Part shown: piece by piece, positions 1 to 24,800 of the stretch
Layout of the letters: the number at the start of each line of letters is the position of its first letter
Position numbering within the stretch: the stretch's first letter is position 1
Assembly: GCF_949628215.1 (NCBI RefSeq)
Contig: NC_134277.1
Span: forward strand, 29,029,058-29,093,057
Direction of reading: 5' to 3'
Length of the DNA: 64,000 nt
From: Phalacrocorax aristotelis
Taxonomy: Eukaryota > Chordata > Aves > Suliformes > Phalacrocoracidae
Program-made: the position numbers and the translations under genes
Notes under the pieces: generated by a model
Told to the model about the DNA's origin: nothing
Database searches by the model: none
The model's input: the letters and a program-made list of their open reading frames with translations, nothing else

Positions 1-3000
1 CTGAATAAAAATAGTTGTTTTTTCTGAATCCAAGTGAGCGGGGAAGGGGATGGAGAGGTGGGAAGGAAGGACTGGTAAGTTAGTGCTAGGACATGAATGG
101 GTAGATTGGTTTGACAATGTAAATGTTTATGGGGAAAACTGCAAGAAGTCTTAAAACTATCAGGAAAAAACCAAAATCTTCCTAGACCATTTTTCCAGTA
201 GGAATTGTGGGGATAAAATACCCAGGTGCTGCAAGACTGATTTTTGTAAACTGTTTTTAAGTTATATGTGTTTTGTCAGTGATAGTTGAGAACTGGGCCC
301 CTGATTTAGGAAGTTATTTCTAGTCCTTTGTTTCTATAACTTAACTGATAATGAAAAGATAATTTATTTAATCACCAAAGCTGGGCAGCCTGATTTAAGC
401 AGTCAGTTTTAATCTGGTTTTATGTTTCTGTTTTTCAGAAAAAAAATATTACTCTTGTTAAGTATAATTAGCTCTAGCTAGGAGAATGCTTTCTATTTCT
501 GATCATCGGTGATCATTATGGTGGCATTGTATAGCCTACCATGCACTGATTACTTCTTTGTCTATTTTGATTGTGAACATGGTGAATCATACCTTCTGAT
601 TTGTTAAGTTTTTTATTTATAATGAAGTCCAGCTGCATTTTGATGGAAAGTGGTTTTAAAGGTGTACAAAACCCTCACTTTTCTACAACATTTTGTTAAA
701 TTGTAAGTAGTATAGCAAAAAAAAATATCCCTTCAGAGTCATCAAGTTTATTCAACAAAGGAGGTATTATCTTTAGTTACTGAATTATTTGCATGTGTTT
801 ATAACTCCCTTCAAGACTTTAATTATTAATACACTGGAAGAAAAAACAGCTTTAGTGTTCTTTTTTGTTTCCTGTTAATTTCTCAATATTGGCTAAATTT
901 ATCATTCAACAGATCTAAGTTAATGAAGTAATATGAAGAAAATTCTCTGTACCTGCAGAAGCGGACAACAGTTAATGGTTGGTGGTGTATTTCAGTGTGC
1001 TCTTTCCCTTGTACTTAGCTGCTGAGCTCCAGTCAGTTTTGTTTTAACTTGTTAAAGTAGGAATGTTTTTGAGATACTTTATTAAGTGATACTAAGTTTA
1101 GGTATTTGCATAGCGTTTAAGTTTGAAATGATAAACTGATGAAGAAAAATATATCCTAAAAATACAAAATAGAGAAAAATCTGGAAGGTTTGGGATTAGT
1201 GCTTTACATACCTTGTGTCCTGTTACAGTGCAAATGTGTAGGTTATATCTGTTGAACAAAGTGGTCTTTTGTATACAGGTCCTATACACACCAGCAGTAA
1301 TCTTTGTTAGAAGAATAACTAGCTTTAGAGAGCTGAAACTTTCTTCCTTATAGTTAGTTCACTTACTGAGATTAGAGTGTTCTTTCTATGCTTGATTTCT
1401 AAGGATAATGTTGATTTTAAACAGGGGAGTTTTGCTGTGAAAAAGAAATCTGACTTCTGAAAGATATGCCTAGTCACATTTTACTTGACCTGTAGTTGGG
1501 TGGAATAGGGACATGAGGCAGCTCCAATGTATATGCATAGGTAACCAAGATTTCGAGTCAGCTGTAGGTCTGATGAAATTCATATGCCTACAGACTCATC
1601 CATCTGTCCCTCTTCCTCCAGATGTCTATAGCCTAGCTCTGAGCACTGTGACTTCCTGTGCAGTTAGGTGAGTAGAGCTGTAGATCCTTGAATAGTCATG
1701 CATAAAACCTCCCTGATGGAAGGGAATGCCTTGGTCTACCTGTTGGATTCAGTGACTAATCAGAAGACCTCTTCCCTTCCTAGGTGGCTTAGTCATGGCT
1801 GTAAAAGATAACTCACTATGGTTGATTGCCAAAACCCGTAGTGTGGGTCTTTGTCTACAATTTTCCTTTGAGAGAGCAAACTGGTTTGGTTTTGTTTTCC
1901 CAGTATAGGCTACCTCTTCTATTGATAGACTGTTTCATGCAGTTCAGTCTGAATTCTTGTAAGCCTTGTCAAATAGAAAACTGAATTTGCCCTGACTACC
2001 AAACTGTAAAATGGCCTATGTGGAAGACTAGTTCCCCTCTTCCCCCCTGTCCACATTCCACCCCCCCCCTTTTATTTTTCCCTGTCTTCCTCCCCTGAAA
2101 AATCTTGGATGTAGAAAGCATGTCATTCATGGACCTCAATCTCTGAAAAGATCTCAGATCTCATAAAGTAGACTGTTTTCTGCTTGTTCAGTTTAGTTGT
2201 TGGATCCTTGGTTAGATTACGGTGCTGTTCTGTACTTTTTTTTGTCGGTTCAATGTTATGAATAATGAGAAGAAATTAGTGTGGATTATGTCAGTCTGTT
2301 CAGAGTAGTTACTTCAGAATGTCACCCTCCCTTCATTTTTAGTCATCCTCTGTCTCAGCTTCTAAAAATAGAAACTTGGGAATAATTTCTGACATTGATA
2401 CAACTAAAATCAAAACTAATGTGGTGCACATATTGAAGACAGATGTTTTATAGAGCTCAACATACAGTATTTTTTAGAGATGTATCACCAGGTAACTTAA
2501 AATGACCATCTCTTGCTATGTCCTCTTAAAAATATCCTTTTGGTAGCAATACACTGTACTCATTTTACATATTTGAAAAAGCTAGTATTTTGCTTTGTTT
2601 TAAGCTAATAAAGCTTAGTTTAATTTGAAATTATAGATGGAAGGCTGCAATAATTTAATGTTTTTTCCATTCAATTACATATTAGGGTGTTGTGTTTTTT
2701 AAGTTGCTATTTAAAATCCTATTTTTTGTTTGAACAGAATGTGGCAAACAGTATGCTCTTTGTTGTTCTGCACTACTCTAAACCGTTAATGCAGTCATTC
2801 AGCCAGTTTACAGATTGGGTCAGAAACAAGTCCGTCAGTCACTGGCAACTGGGAAATGTCTTTTGAGCCAATAGATCTATCCTATGGAGTAAAACTTCTA
2901 GGGACCCCAAATCCCTCATTAATCCTTTTCTTGAGAGATTCTGGCTCCGGTTACAAAAAAAAAAAAGAAAAGCCTTCTTGAGAATGAAGACTGAAATATA

Positions 3001-5705
3001 TTTTTTTGAGTGGCCTTTAAATCCCCATTATTCAGTCTTTTTCCTCGCAATGTCATAGAGGTAAATTCTGTAAATAAACATGCACTGGCTTGTCCATCTA
3101 CCTACATAATTGGAGCAGGATAGACCAATCAAATATACCTTCAGGAATCAGTACAGTATCACTATATAATCACTTAAAAAAGGCAAAAATGCCCACTTGA
3201 TTAGACTCTTCAGAGAATGTTCCTTCTCTTGTATCTGAAAGTCTACTTTTCTAGTGCTCAAGGAATCATTGTCCGAAGCGAGCGAAAGCAGAGGTATCCT
3301 TTTTCATTCCTGGAGAAGGTGTAGTAGGAGAGGGGACTTTTGACTAGACATGCGTGGGGCAGTCAGCAGCAGCTACTGCTGTGCTAACCATGACCTAAGT
3401 GTTGGACCATCATTCTTTGTAGTCATTGTGGGTCACAATTTCTTAATATTCAGCTTTCCATTTCTAGTTTATGGTTTCCCATGCTGCGTTCCCATGTACG
3501 TCATTATTTAAGAGGCACTCGCACGTTGTTTTCGTAGATTGCTGTAAATTTGTAGGAACATCTTAGAAATACCTGATACTCCTTCGGAATGTGATATCTA
3601 GTATCTCTGTCTCCTTTGAACTCTGACTTTGGGGCCCTTGAAAAGAGTCTTAAGCAGACTAGGCTATCCATCAAAGTGAGTCCTTCCAAGAGTCTTCAGT
3701 ATTTTTGGAGAAAATTCTTGTGAAGGTAGTGTTCATTTCCTAGGTAAAATCCGAAATTCTTTGGGAACAGATGAGACCTCAGCTTGGGAGTCCTTTCACT
3801 AGTGGCTCTGAAGGTGAACCGGAAGGTTCTGCAAAATGATAGCAACTGAACTGAAAAGAAACAACATCTCATGAAACTTTATTCTGGAATTTAGTACTGA
3901 TATTTTATGGTGTCATGACGTGGCCGTCTGGGGTAAATAGTTTAAGTTATAGATGAACTTTCAAGAAAAAAAAATCAAGATATTACTGCAAGAATATTGT
4001 CTAGCCTTTTGGCAGGAAGGTGTCACAGCTGACATCAATAATTAGATGACAATATTAATGGTTTTAGAGGAATTAATTTTATTTTTATTTTATGTTTTTC
4101 ACTCAGCTTGAGAGGAATCTATCATCTGCAAAGTTCTTAGAATAATTTTGGTCTTTTTAAGCTTGATATAGCCTTGCAAGGATGTGAGTGGAAAAGTTTT
4201 GGCCAAATTTGAACTGCATCTGCTAACTGCTGAGAGAGAGATGGGAAGAAAAGATGCTGACAGATGAGCTTTGGTGGATTTAGCTGAAGAAGTTTTTATA
4301 ATGGTACCAATGCTAGCTGTCAATCTTGCTCTTCTGTTGCAGGTGACTTTCCTCATTTTACACATGGCAGAAAGCATTATTTAAGTTAAAATGGACTGCG
4401 AACATGGTTTTGAGATTATGTGCAGGTTATCTACCTCTATGTTGGATGGGAAAGCAATCTCTTCATTTAGAGCTGTAGCAGGTGGTTTTGAGCCCTATGT
4501 CCTTTTGAAAAGAGCTGTCGTGTTAGCCTTTTACCAAATTATCTTTTGCTGACAGAGAAATGGAAACCTTTTTTCAATCTAGGTGGTATAACTAGAATTC
4601 TTTTGGCTTTCAATGCAGTGTGCAGGACCATAATTTCATGATTTCATGGAGTTTATTTTAGTTGATTCCTGCTGGGAGGTAGGATCATGCCAGATTTCAC
4701 CAGCTGTAGTATTCAGGTGGACCCTTGTGTCATTTTACATAAAATAATTTATAGCTAGAAATGTGTAGCAATAGCTGCCAAATACATACCATTAAAACTT
4801 GTGGCATATTTTACATAACAGATGAGGTATTTTGCTTTTCTGTGAGCATGCATCTTGCTTTCGTAATTTCTAGCTAACTTTTTCAGGTGACCGTATGCTG
4901 CTTAAGTACTGTGTTCCAATGTTTACTTGCTCTGGAGGTAGAGCTGAGCTCCTTGTGGATATGTCACACGCCACTGAGAAAGAGAACAGAATTGTTTTGA
5001 CTTATGCTGCAGTAAAATCCACTGATACACTCAAATACTGTCAGATGTGGTATAGACTGAAACTTGGGTAAAAAATTCCGTAATTTTAGAAATTTCTCAA
5101 TATTAATGAAGCTTTTCTGAATGCTGAAGTCTGTTGGCTAACTTCAGGAGCTGTTGAAGTGCTTCAGATATCAGATGACACTTGCTGTACGTTTTTTCTG
5201 TGAGAAAACTCTAGTGTGAGGTTTCTATCTGGACAAAGCAATTGGGTCTGGAGAAGGATATGCATGATAGGAGCATCAAAATCCCATTGGTAATGAAAGT
5301 TTGGGAAGAAGTGAGAGTTCTGTAGTAGCTCCTAGAGTAGCAAGAAACCAGACTTACAATGAGGTGAAAAAAGCAAGATTAAGAAATAAATCCTGAGAGC
5401 AGTTTTAGTATTTAGAAAACAGTTTAAGCTGCTCTGAGCCACCACTGCTGTGGTCCAGTTCAACTCTGCTCTCTGTGGCATCCAATCATCTTTAAGTTCA
5501 TTTCTGTACAAGACAGTTTGTCAAATGCTGATCTGTAGAAGTTTCTTCGAATTCCATGTTTGCAGATCCCTTTTTTTTTATGGTCTAAGGTTATAGATCA
5601 TAAAAGGGTGAGAGCCAATAATGTTGTTGAACAGACCTCAGCACTGCTGCAGCCCTGTTGTTCCTCCTGGCTCTTGTGTGGTTGTTTCTGCCCCAGTTAT
5701 GCCAA
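1..5705 (+). other. GLCCI1 intron 1, left part
   Basis: This is AT-rich intronic sequence with no exon-like reading frame. It has short homopolymer tracts, such as a C9 run near 2061-2069 and an A12 run near 2956. I recognise no gene, tRNA or well-preserved repeat. The longest open frames are 60-90 codons on the minus strand and look random. Confidence 0.7.
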
Positions 5706-6298
5706 TGCTGTGGTTTAACCCCACCCAGCAGCTAAACACTCCAGAGCTGGCCACTTGTTCCCTGCCAGTGGGATGGGGGAGAGAACTGGGAGAGTAAAAG
5801 TGAGAAAACTCGTGGGTTGAGACAGAGATAGTTTAACAGGTAAAGCAAAAGCCACACACAAGCAAAGCAAAACAAGGAATTCATTCACTGCTTCCCATTG
5901 GCAGGCAGGTGTTCAGCCATGTCGAGGAAAGCAGGGCTCCATCACATGTTAATGGTTACTTGGGAAGACAAATGCCATCACTCTGAATGTACCCCCTTCC
6001 TTGTTCTTCCCCCAGCTTTCTATGCTGAGCATGACGCCATATGGTGTGGGATATCCCTGTGGTCTGTTGGGGTCAGCTGTCCTGGCTGTGTCCCCTCCCA
6101 GCTCCTTGTGCCCCCCCAGCCTGCTCACTGGTGGGGTGGGGTGAGAGGCAGGAAAGGCCTTGACTCTGTGTAAGCGCTGCTGAGCAGTAACTAAAACACT
6201 CCTGTGTTACCAACACTGTTTTCATCACAAATCCAAAACACAGCCCCATACTAGCTACTGTGAAGAAAATGAACTCTGTCCCAGCCAAACACAGCACA
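5706..6298 (-). repeat. LTR (3' LTR of the intron 1 retroelement)
   Basis: This is about 593 bp with inverted termini: + strand TGCTGTGG at the left and CCAGCACA-like at the right. It is roughly 97% identical by eye to the LTR at 7367-7972 across about 5773-6298, but the first 65 or so bases are clearly more divergent. A purine-rich tract on the minus strand (6299-6311) adjoins it, as expected for the 3' LTR of a minus-strand element. Confidence 0.82.
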
Positions 6299-7366
6299 TT
6301 CTCCACCCTTTAATCCATATCATTTATGTCATGCTCAGCCCCCGTGCTATCGACACATCCTAATTAACCACGCGCCCCCATCCTTTGACATAATATGCAG
6401 ATATCATTCCCTTAAGTTTATCGACCCCCTTGTAAAATGCCCATAAAGTGTTCAGAAATGTCCAGAAAAAGTCCATTGAGTTCATTTAGTCCATGACTTT
6501 GGGCTCTGTCTTTTATGCTAGTCACTCAAGATGGGAGAGATGGTGTCTTGTGTGGAGTTACTGGGCACCAAAGCCAGCTCAGGTTGGGGCACTGCTGCAC
6601 TTGCACTGCTTCTTGAAAGGCTTGCTCTCCATTCGTTCAGGTGGCTTCTGCTGTAGTAATTCCTATAACATGCAACTCAAATCCCAGATTACAAAAACTT
6701 AAAGGTATTTCCATTACATTTTCCACCCCTGGTCCCTTTGGGCCAGGTTATAGGGTTTAACACTGCACTAAACTCCTCCCCTTGCCCTTACTCCTGCTTG
6801 GATTTATCCACAGACTGCAGTCCCTTAGGGTTGTACCTGGTCCAGGTAGAGACTTCTCTATGAGCCAGAGTCTCTCCAGAGATACACCTGCTGAAGCATA
6901 GACTTATCCAGGGCCACAGTCACTTTGAGGTGCACCTGCTCTACCATGGGCTTATCCACAGCCACAGACAGTTCAGGGTGCCTGGCTCCCATGGGGACTC
7001 ACACACAGGTCACAGTCCCTTTGACTAAGTTCACACTGGAGTTCCAGCCTGTCCAGTACAGCAGCACAGAAACAGCAGTGAAGCCCTGGACATCTGCCAG
7101 CCCAGGCACATGGACATTGCTGTTATCAAAATGTTCCCAGACACAGCGGAGTAAGGTGATCAGCAGTACAGCAAAAGCAAAAAGCAGCCTCTAACAAGCA
7201 CTAGACTCTAATATACACTAAGGCAAGTGAGCCCCATGGCAGTCACAGGAGCCTGCCAATTAATAGCTAAGCAGCAATGACAGCTATAAATTTGATCTAG
7301 TACATTCCAATCAAATCTGTTGTTATCTCAAACCCTTTGTGTCCTGTGCTGGGTGCCAGAAAGGAC
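6299..7366 (-). repeat. Internal region of the LTR element
   Basis: This is about 1.07 kb of non-LTR sequence between the two repeats. It contains an imperfect tandem array of roughly 50-bp units at about 6801-7020 and otherwise only short frames (69 and 89 codons on the plus strand) that match no retroviral domain I can recognise. On the minus strand a TGGCACCCAGC motif lies eight bases beyond the 5' LTR (about 7358-7348) and is a candidate primer-binding site; I could not assign a tRNA. Confidence 0.65.
6801..7020. repeat. Imperfect ~50-bp tandem repeats inside the LTR element
   Basis: Units start near 6801, 6851, 6901, 6949 and 6996. Each opens with a GAYTTATCCA-like or GACTC-like motif, followed by CCACAGTC-like and CACCTGCT-like blocks. 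The period of 47-50 bp is not a multiple of three, so the array is unlikely to encode a repeated peptide. Confidence 0.6.
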
Positions 7367-7972
7367 TGCTGTGGTTCAACCCCAGCTGGCAACTAAGCCC
7401 CATACAGCTACTTGCTGACTCCCTACCCCCCCCCACCCCCGCTGGGGATGGGGGAGAGAATTGGGAGAGTAAAAGTGAGAAAACTCGTGGGTTGAGACAA
7501 AGATAGTTTAACAGGTAAAGCAAAAGCCACACACAGGCAAAACAAAACAAAGAATTCATTCACTGCTTCCCATCGGCAGGCAGGTGTTCAGCCATCTCCA
7601 GGACAGCAGGGCTCCATCACATGTTAATGGTTACTTGGGAAGACAAATGCCGTCACTCTGAATGTACCCCCTTCCTTGTTCTTCCCCCAGCTTTCTATGC
7701 TGAGCATGACGCCATATGGTGTGGGATATCCCTGGGGTCAGTTGGGGTCAGCTGTCCTGGCTGTGTCCCCTCCGAGCTTCCTGTGCCCCCCAGCCTGCTC
7801 GCTGGTGGGGTGGGGTGAGAGGCAGGAAAGGCCTTGACTCTGTGTAAGCGCTGCTGAGCAGTAACTAAAACACTCCTGTGTTACCAACACTGTTTTCATC
7901 ACAAATCCAAAACACAGCCCCATACTAGCTACTGTGAAGAAAATGAACTCTGTCCCAGCCAAACCCAGCACA
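7367..7972 (-). repeat. LTR (5' LTR of the intron 1 retroelement)
   Basis: This is about 606 bp, paired with 5706-6298. The left end (7367-7446) includes a C-rich run (7427-7440) and differs from the partner LTR, while the rest is nearly identical. The promoter region that is usually a TATA box in this LTR group reads CAGCATAGAAAGC on the minus strand (complement of about 7691-7703), so promoter activity looks weakened. This last point is inference. Confidence 0.82.
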
Positions 7973-19562
<11,590 letters not shown>

Positions 19563-22500
19563 TGAAACACATTTTACCTCCAACAGAAGAGTTGTTTCAA
19601 GAGTGATTGTTATTTTATGCCTGTTGGATTTCCTCCCTTCCTACCACACAGTGTTGTCTGTGAAGGAGTGGCCAGAGTGAGTGCTGAGGAGCTTGTTGTT
19701 GCTTATTAATTTTTCTGTTCAGAGTTGCCTCAGCTAGCTTCCTGTTCTTTAATGATGCTCTCCTGAAAGAGGGAAAGTGTAAGTCGGTATGTTAGCGTAG
19801 TCATGTTTAGAAATTTTGTTCAAGTTTAAGGATGGAGATAGAAACATCACCACTTTCACAGATGAAAAAGTAGGGTAAGTGTTGATACAGTAACGGTATG
19901 ATGACTTGAAATGCTCTTTAATTATATGTATTTTGCTGTAGACTACATTTGCAACTAGAAAGAACCCACTATAAGTGAAATGGATTTGCATGATGAGAAA
20001 GTAGATACAGTAAAATGATCTCCAGCTCAGCTGAAATGACAATATTTCGGTTTTTGTCCCAGTAAACTCCAGTCCAGGGTTGATGTAACTCTAGCTCTGT
20101 CCAGTACCTAATAAGTGGCCTGCAGTCAGCCTCATGCCTCTCTCAGGAAGGGTGCAGCTTCTCTTCAAGAGCTACACCTTTCTTTTCAAGAAATGAATCT
20201 TGCAGCATGTTCTCATGGGGTGGGACTTTTCCCTGATATTCTGGGCTTTTTGCATCTTCTCTCCTGGCTTCCTGTTTAATAAGACATTAAAAAAATGAGA
20301 AGAAATATATAGGTTGTCTGAAGAGATGATGTTACTGGCAATATATGGTTGTCTTCTGGACAGCCATTGATAGGAATAATAGTTGCCAAAAGGAGTGATG
20401 TAACTTTAAATACTTGAATTTTAAAACCAGATTTGATAAATGTGCAATAATCTTGCATTCCAGTGGTGGCAATAGCCTAATTTTTAAAGATGAGGACCTG
20501 GGCCAAAGAGAGGTCAATTCAAAGAGGGTTGTCTATTCCCATCTCATTTAATACCTGTTATGAAACCCACCATAGCTGATTTATTAGTGCATAGGCCTTC
20601 AGTTGCCCGGGTAACTTCGTCTACAGCTGTGAGGAAGCATGCAGAATCATAGATTAAGTGCCCAGAAGTTAGTGCAGAAGGAGTTTTGTTTCTGAAAAGT
20701 TTTGGCTTAAACATTACCTACCAGCAAAAAGAAGGAATTGTAGGAGGGGCAGGAGTAACATCTGCATTTCCAGGATAACGCTTGCTTGCTTATACTGAGA
20801 GACCATCCTTCATCTTCTGGCAGTTCCCTATCAAGTTCTGCAACAAGCAGCTTTTCTTCACCATAGGGCTGTGACTGTCAGTGATAGTGAAACCTTCAGC
20901 ATGTAAGCAAGTCTCAGTCATTGGATAAGTGATCCATTATGCTAGGTTGCCATCCTCTTTATGGACTGACCACAAGAGAAAGATAAGAAACATGTGGCCA
21001 ATGGATTTCATGGTTCCTTTTTGATAGAAGACAGTAATGGAAAAAAACGGGGTGTGTGGGAAGGAATTGTTTATATCCAAATATCGCAGTGGTTGCTTAC
21101 ACCAAAACCTGCCCTTGTCTTCTCCAGTTTATAGTTCTTTCACTTCCTCCTTTCTCCAGCTTCTCAAACCAGCTTTCTTGCCTCTTCTAGTTCCCTGGGT
21201 TCATAGTCCCAGTGTCGTTTTGTGTGCATTATCCAGCCAGTTCTTTTCTGTCTTGCCATACTTGAGCTCTTGCTCAGTTACCTTCCAGCTCCTTGTCTGT
21301 TCTGTCTCCATCATTTGGCTTCTATTTTATGCCTTTCTTTTTCCTGTCCCTCATCTGTAAGTCCTGGTTCCAGCTTCCCTGTCCTGCTGCTTAATGCCTT
21401 TGTGGTATGTGTTAAGAGTTTGTTCAATACCAATAGTACGTAGTACCTAGTTTCTTTGCGCCACAGTAATCGGCACTTTCTGGAAGGACAAATTCTCTGG
21501 GGCAATTTTGTTCAAACTGTAAAGCCCAGTAGAGACAGAATTATTAGCAAATGTAGCTGCCAGTTCCAAACATCTTTCCTGAACATGTGCAGACTGAAAT
21601 TTTTGCTAAAGCTTCGCCAAAAGTAAAGGTTTTTCTAAGGGAATAGAGTGGCACATTCCCAGCATAAAGGATCCCCCAGACAAATGTTTGGCTTTTTCTT
21701 CCAAAGCATTGGATGGCAGAGTTTCCCAGGTAGAAACCTACAGTAATGTGTTTTGGCACATAAAATGGTAAAATGATTTCTGCCCCACTTTGATTTTAAT
21801 CTAATTCTTAAAATAACTCTAATACTTTTACTGAAATCTCTGATGGGAAGGGGATAGGAGAGCTCAATGTTGCATGGTAGACTTCAGAGAAGATTTGACG
21901 AAGCTGAAAGAAAGAGCTTAAGTAATGGAAATAAAAGTATCACCTCTCCTGGGCAACTGCATTTGTTATGAGTAACATAGGTAACAGTAGTTCTGCTCAG
22001 CATTTTGAATTGTTTCCCACAGCATTTGACAGTAAACAAGTAGATAGCTGTTCAGTGTTTCCTTGGCTTGCCTTAGCAGTTTGGATTAATCTTTTTTTTG
22101 TTCCAACAATTAATGGAATGCTTTCTAGCATGTATTTTTTTATTATGTTGATACTGTAAACTAGCCAAATTCTTGTATGCATAGTTTTAATTGGTTTTGA
22201 TAAAAGAAGATTGACTGTTAAAAGAAGATTTTAAGTTTAAAAAAAAATGGTTTTTCCTTGGTTAGTTTGAGAGCTATCAGAATTAATAAATGCATTTATT
22301 TAACACAACTGGGAGCTCTTTTTGGAAGAGTTACATTTAAAAAACCTAAAAATGAGTGTATAGACTAAGATCCCAAGCAAGCAAATGAATTCTGTATTAC
22401 CACATAAAAAAAATTTTCTCTTTGAGGAGCTGAAAATTATTTTGCACTTGAATTGAAATAGGTAGGTGTCAGGATTGAATCTGTCTAGCAATGAAATAGG

Positions 22501-24767
22501 CAATCCTTGCTTTCTTTTAGTGGGTCTGTTAAAAAATGTACAACTCCCCAGCTCTCAATATGAACTTCGTAATGATAGAATGTACCTTTTTTATCCCCTT
22601 CTAATGACATTTACTTTTTTTTTTATTCTGAAGATTTGCTGCTTGATTTTACAAAGTCTTGAATATAACTTGTAAGATAATGCCAGACTGCTTTAACATT
22701 ATTTTAATTGGTATACATTTTGACTGGGAGATAAAGATTGCTATCAGAGTCTTTGTACTAGACACAAACCAAGTAGTGGTTTGAAGCACTGGTATTTTTC
22801 CTCCTTCAACCCGAACAGTTAGCTTGAAATTCTGTTGAACAGGGACAATTTTAGTTACAGCTTAACCTGAACTGGAATTTACTCAGAACTGGAAAAAAAA
22901 TGGATTTAAAACAAATAGTTTTCAGATTGTATAGTTCTGAAGATTTATCTCAGACAGCTGATTTTTCACTTCCTTTGAGCACCTCTGTATGCTGTATTTG
23001 TTACACTGACACCAGCAACCCCCCATTAGAAGGTCCTTTTTGCTCTAACAGAGTACTTGAAAAGGACTTTGGAATAAAAGAGAATAGAATATGAGAGCTT
23101 GCACTTTTCATGTGCTTTCATATATGAGTCAAAAGATTGTATTCAGAGGTTTAGAGTGAATTTCTGATGTTTGTTTTACTCTTTGACCTACTGGTTAACT
23201 TGTTTATTAATAAATGGTTCACGAATGAGTTAGAGCTCACTCTCATTAATAAGTTTGTGGCTTTTTCAGCAATAGGAAGTTACTATGTTGTGGAGCCTGA
23301 TTTGTAGAAATACAGCCTATTAACTGGTAAATATTAACGAGCATTTGGACAGAAATGGTGAGACATAACATGTTCCTTCATATTAGTTGTCTGCATCTAG
23401 GTCTCTTCAAATGAAGAATTATCAGGATACTCAGATTATTCCAGTGTTGTAAAGAACTGACCTAGTTTGCTTATTTCTCAGGTTTGTGCCATTAGTTATG
23501 TTAGACTGCATGCATATTACAAGTGGTATAGACAAAATTCATATTTATTTCAAGTATACTTCTAGCTGTAAAAATATTCAGCAAACAAAAAATATAGGGT
23601 TTTTTTCAATAATCTTTGGTCATCTTATAATTGGCTCTATGAAAGTAAACCATCAAGGCCAAACTGCAACTTTGTGTCCTGAATGACCTGGCATAGGTTT
23701 ATTACTGTTATGATGCACAGATCTTTGTGTTTTCTTGGTTTTTTTTTTTTGTTGGTGGCTTTCTTTTCATAAAAAAACCCTAATGTGTGCCAAGAAAAGT
23801 CTTTCTGGTACATCAACAATATTGCAGGGATCAGCCACTGGACAAGGAAAGGCCGAAAACTTTAATTGTTTTTAAATGTGCACAGATGTATGCTTTGTGC
23901 TTCCCCCACCATACAGTCACGTGAGAGTACTTGCCAAATGTGAACTAAAAAATGTATGTTTACATGTTGTAAAATAGTAAAATAATTTTAAATAATTTTA
24001 TCTGAACATTGGAAGTAGGGTTCAAATGGCATTTATTCCTTGAGGAATTCCTTGATTTTTCAGCTGTAACCTCTAAGGAAATGCCTGCATTGTATCATGA
24101 GAACTTTCTGCCCATCTTCAAGCTAGGTGTAGGGTGTTTGAATTGGTATACTAAAATCACTGTCACATTTTATGGATCTAAGTGCACATATGTGCAAGGC
24201 TAAGGCTTTAATGTCTTCAATAACTGGATGCTTCAAAGGATACATGTTAGATCTTTTTGTGTTGATTTACAGGTGTTCCTTGATACAATTGTGGATGCCT
24301 CAGTCACCTTCAGGCTCAGTACTTGGACATGTGAGGGAAATGGTGTCCCAAACCCTTTCTGTTCTTCTTAGCTGCCCTGTTAAAGTGGAGTGTTCTGTTA
24401 TGGCCCTTTTTTTCCCTCAGCATAGCACATTATTCCTTTTCTGCCTCATCTTCCTATCTAAATTACCTGTATTGTTGCCCTGAATGGAGTTCAGTGTCAG
24501 AGTGTATTTAGACCAGTGTAATGGCTGGATCTTCAAGTACATATTTTCCTGATACCAATCACTTGGCACCATTCTCTTTGCACAGCAAATTCCCTACCTT
24601 ATATTAGTAGCATCAGTTGAGTGCCCAAGAGACAGGTTCTGCTGCTTCTTTGAGACACTGGGTAAAACAGGTGCCACCAAGGCATATGTTCAGACTCCTT
24701 CACTACACAAATTATATCTGCTTTCCTAGGATTTGCGTACCTCATACATCTCTGCATCTCATTTTGG

Positions 24768-24800
24768 TTATGTTTGATGCTCTGATTGCATCAAACATAA
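24768..24800. repeat. Perfect 13-bp inverted repeat with 7-nt loop
   Basis: The arms TTATGTTTGATGC (24768-24780) and GCATCAAACATAA (24788-24800) are exact reverse complements around the loop TCTGATT. Pairing does not extend beyond the arms, so it is shorter than a typical microRNA precursor. Confidence 0.85.

Larger units (their letters stand above)
5706..7972 (-). mobile_element. ERVL-like LTR retroelement, antisense in intron 1, coding capacity lost
   Basis: Two long direct copies of an avian-type LTR (5706-6298 and 7367-7972) flank about 1.07 kb of internal sequence. Element orientation is minus, judged from three features: the LTR termini TGTGCTGG...CCACAGCA read on the minus strand; a purine-rich tract (AAAGGGTGGAGAA) just before the LTR at 6298; and a TGG-starting primer-binding-site candidate just after the LTR at 7367. 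No gag, pol or env frame of useful length was seen inside, so this is a non-autonomous or heavily deleted copy. Assignment to the ERVL-like class rests on resemblance to common avian LTRs known to me, not on a search. No convincing target-site duplication was found. Confidence 0.8.
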
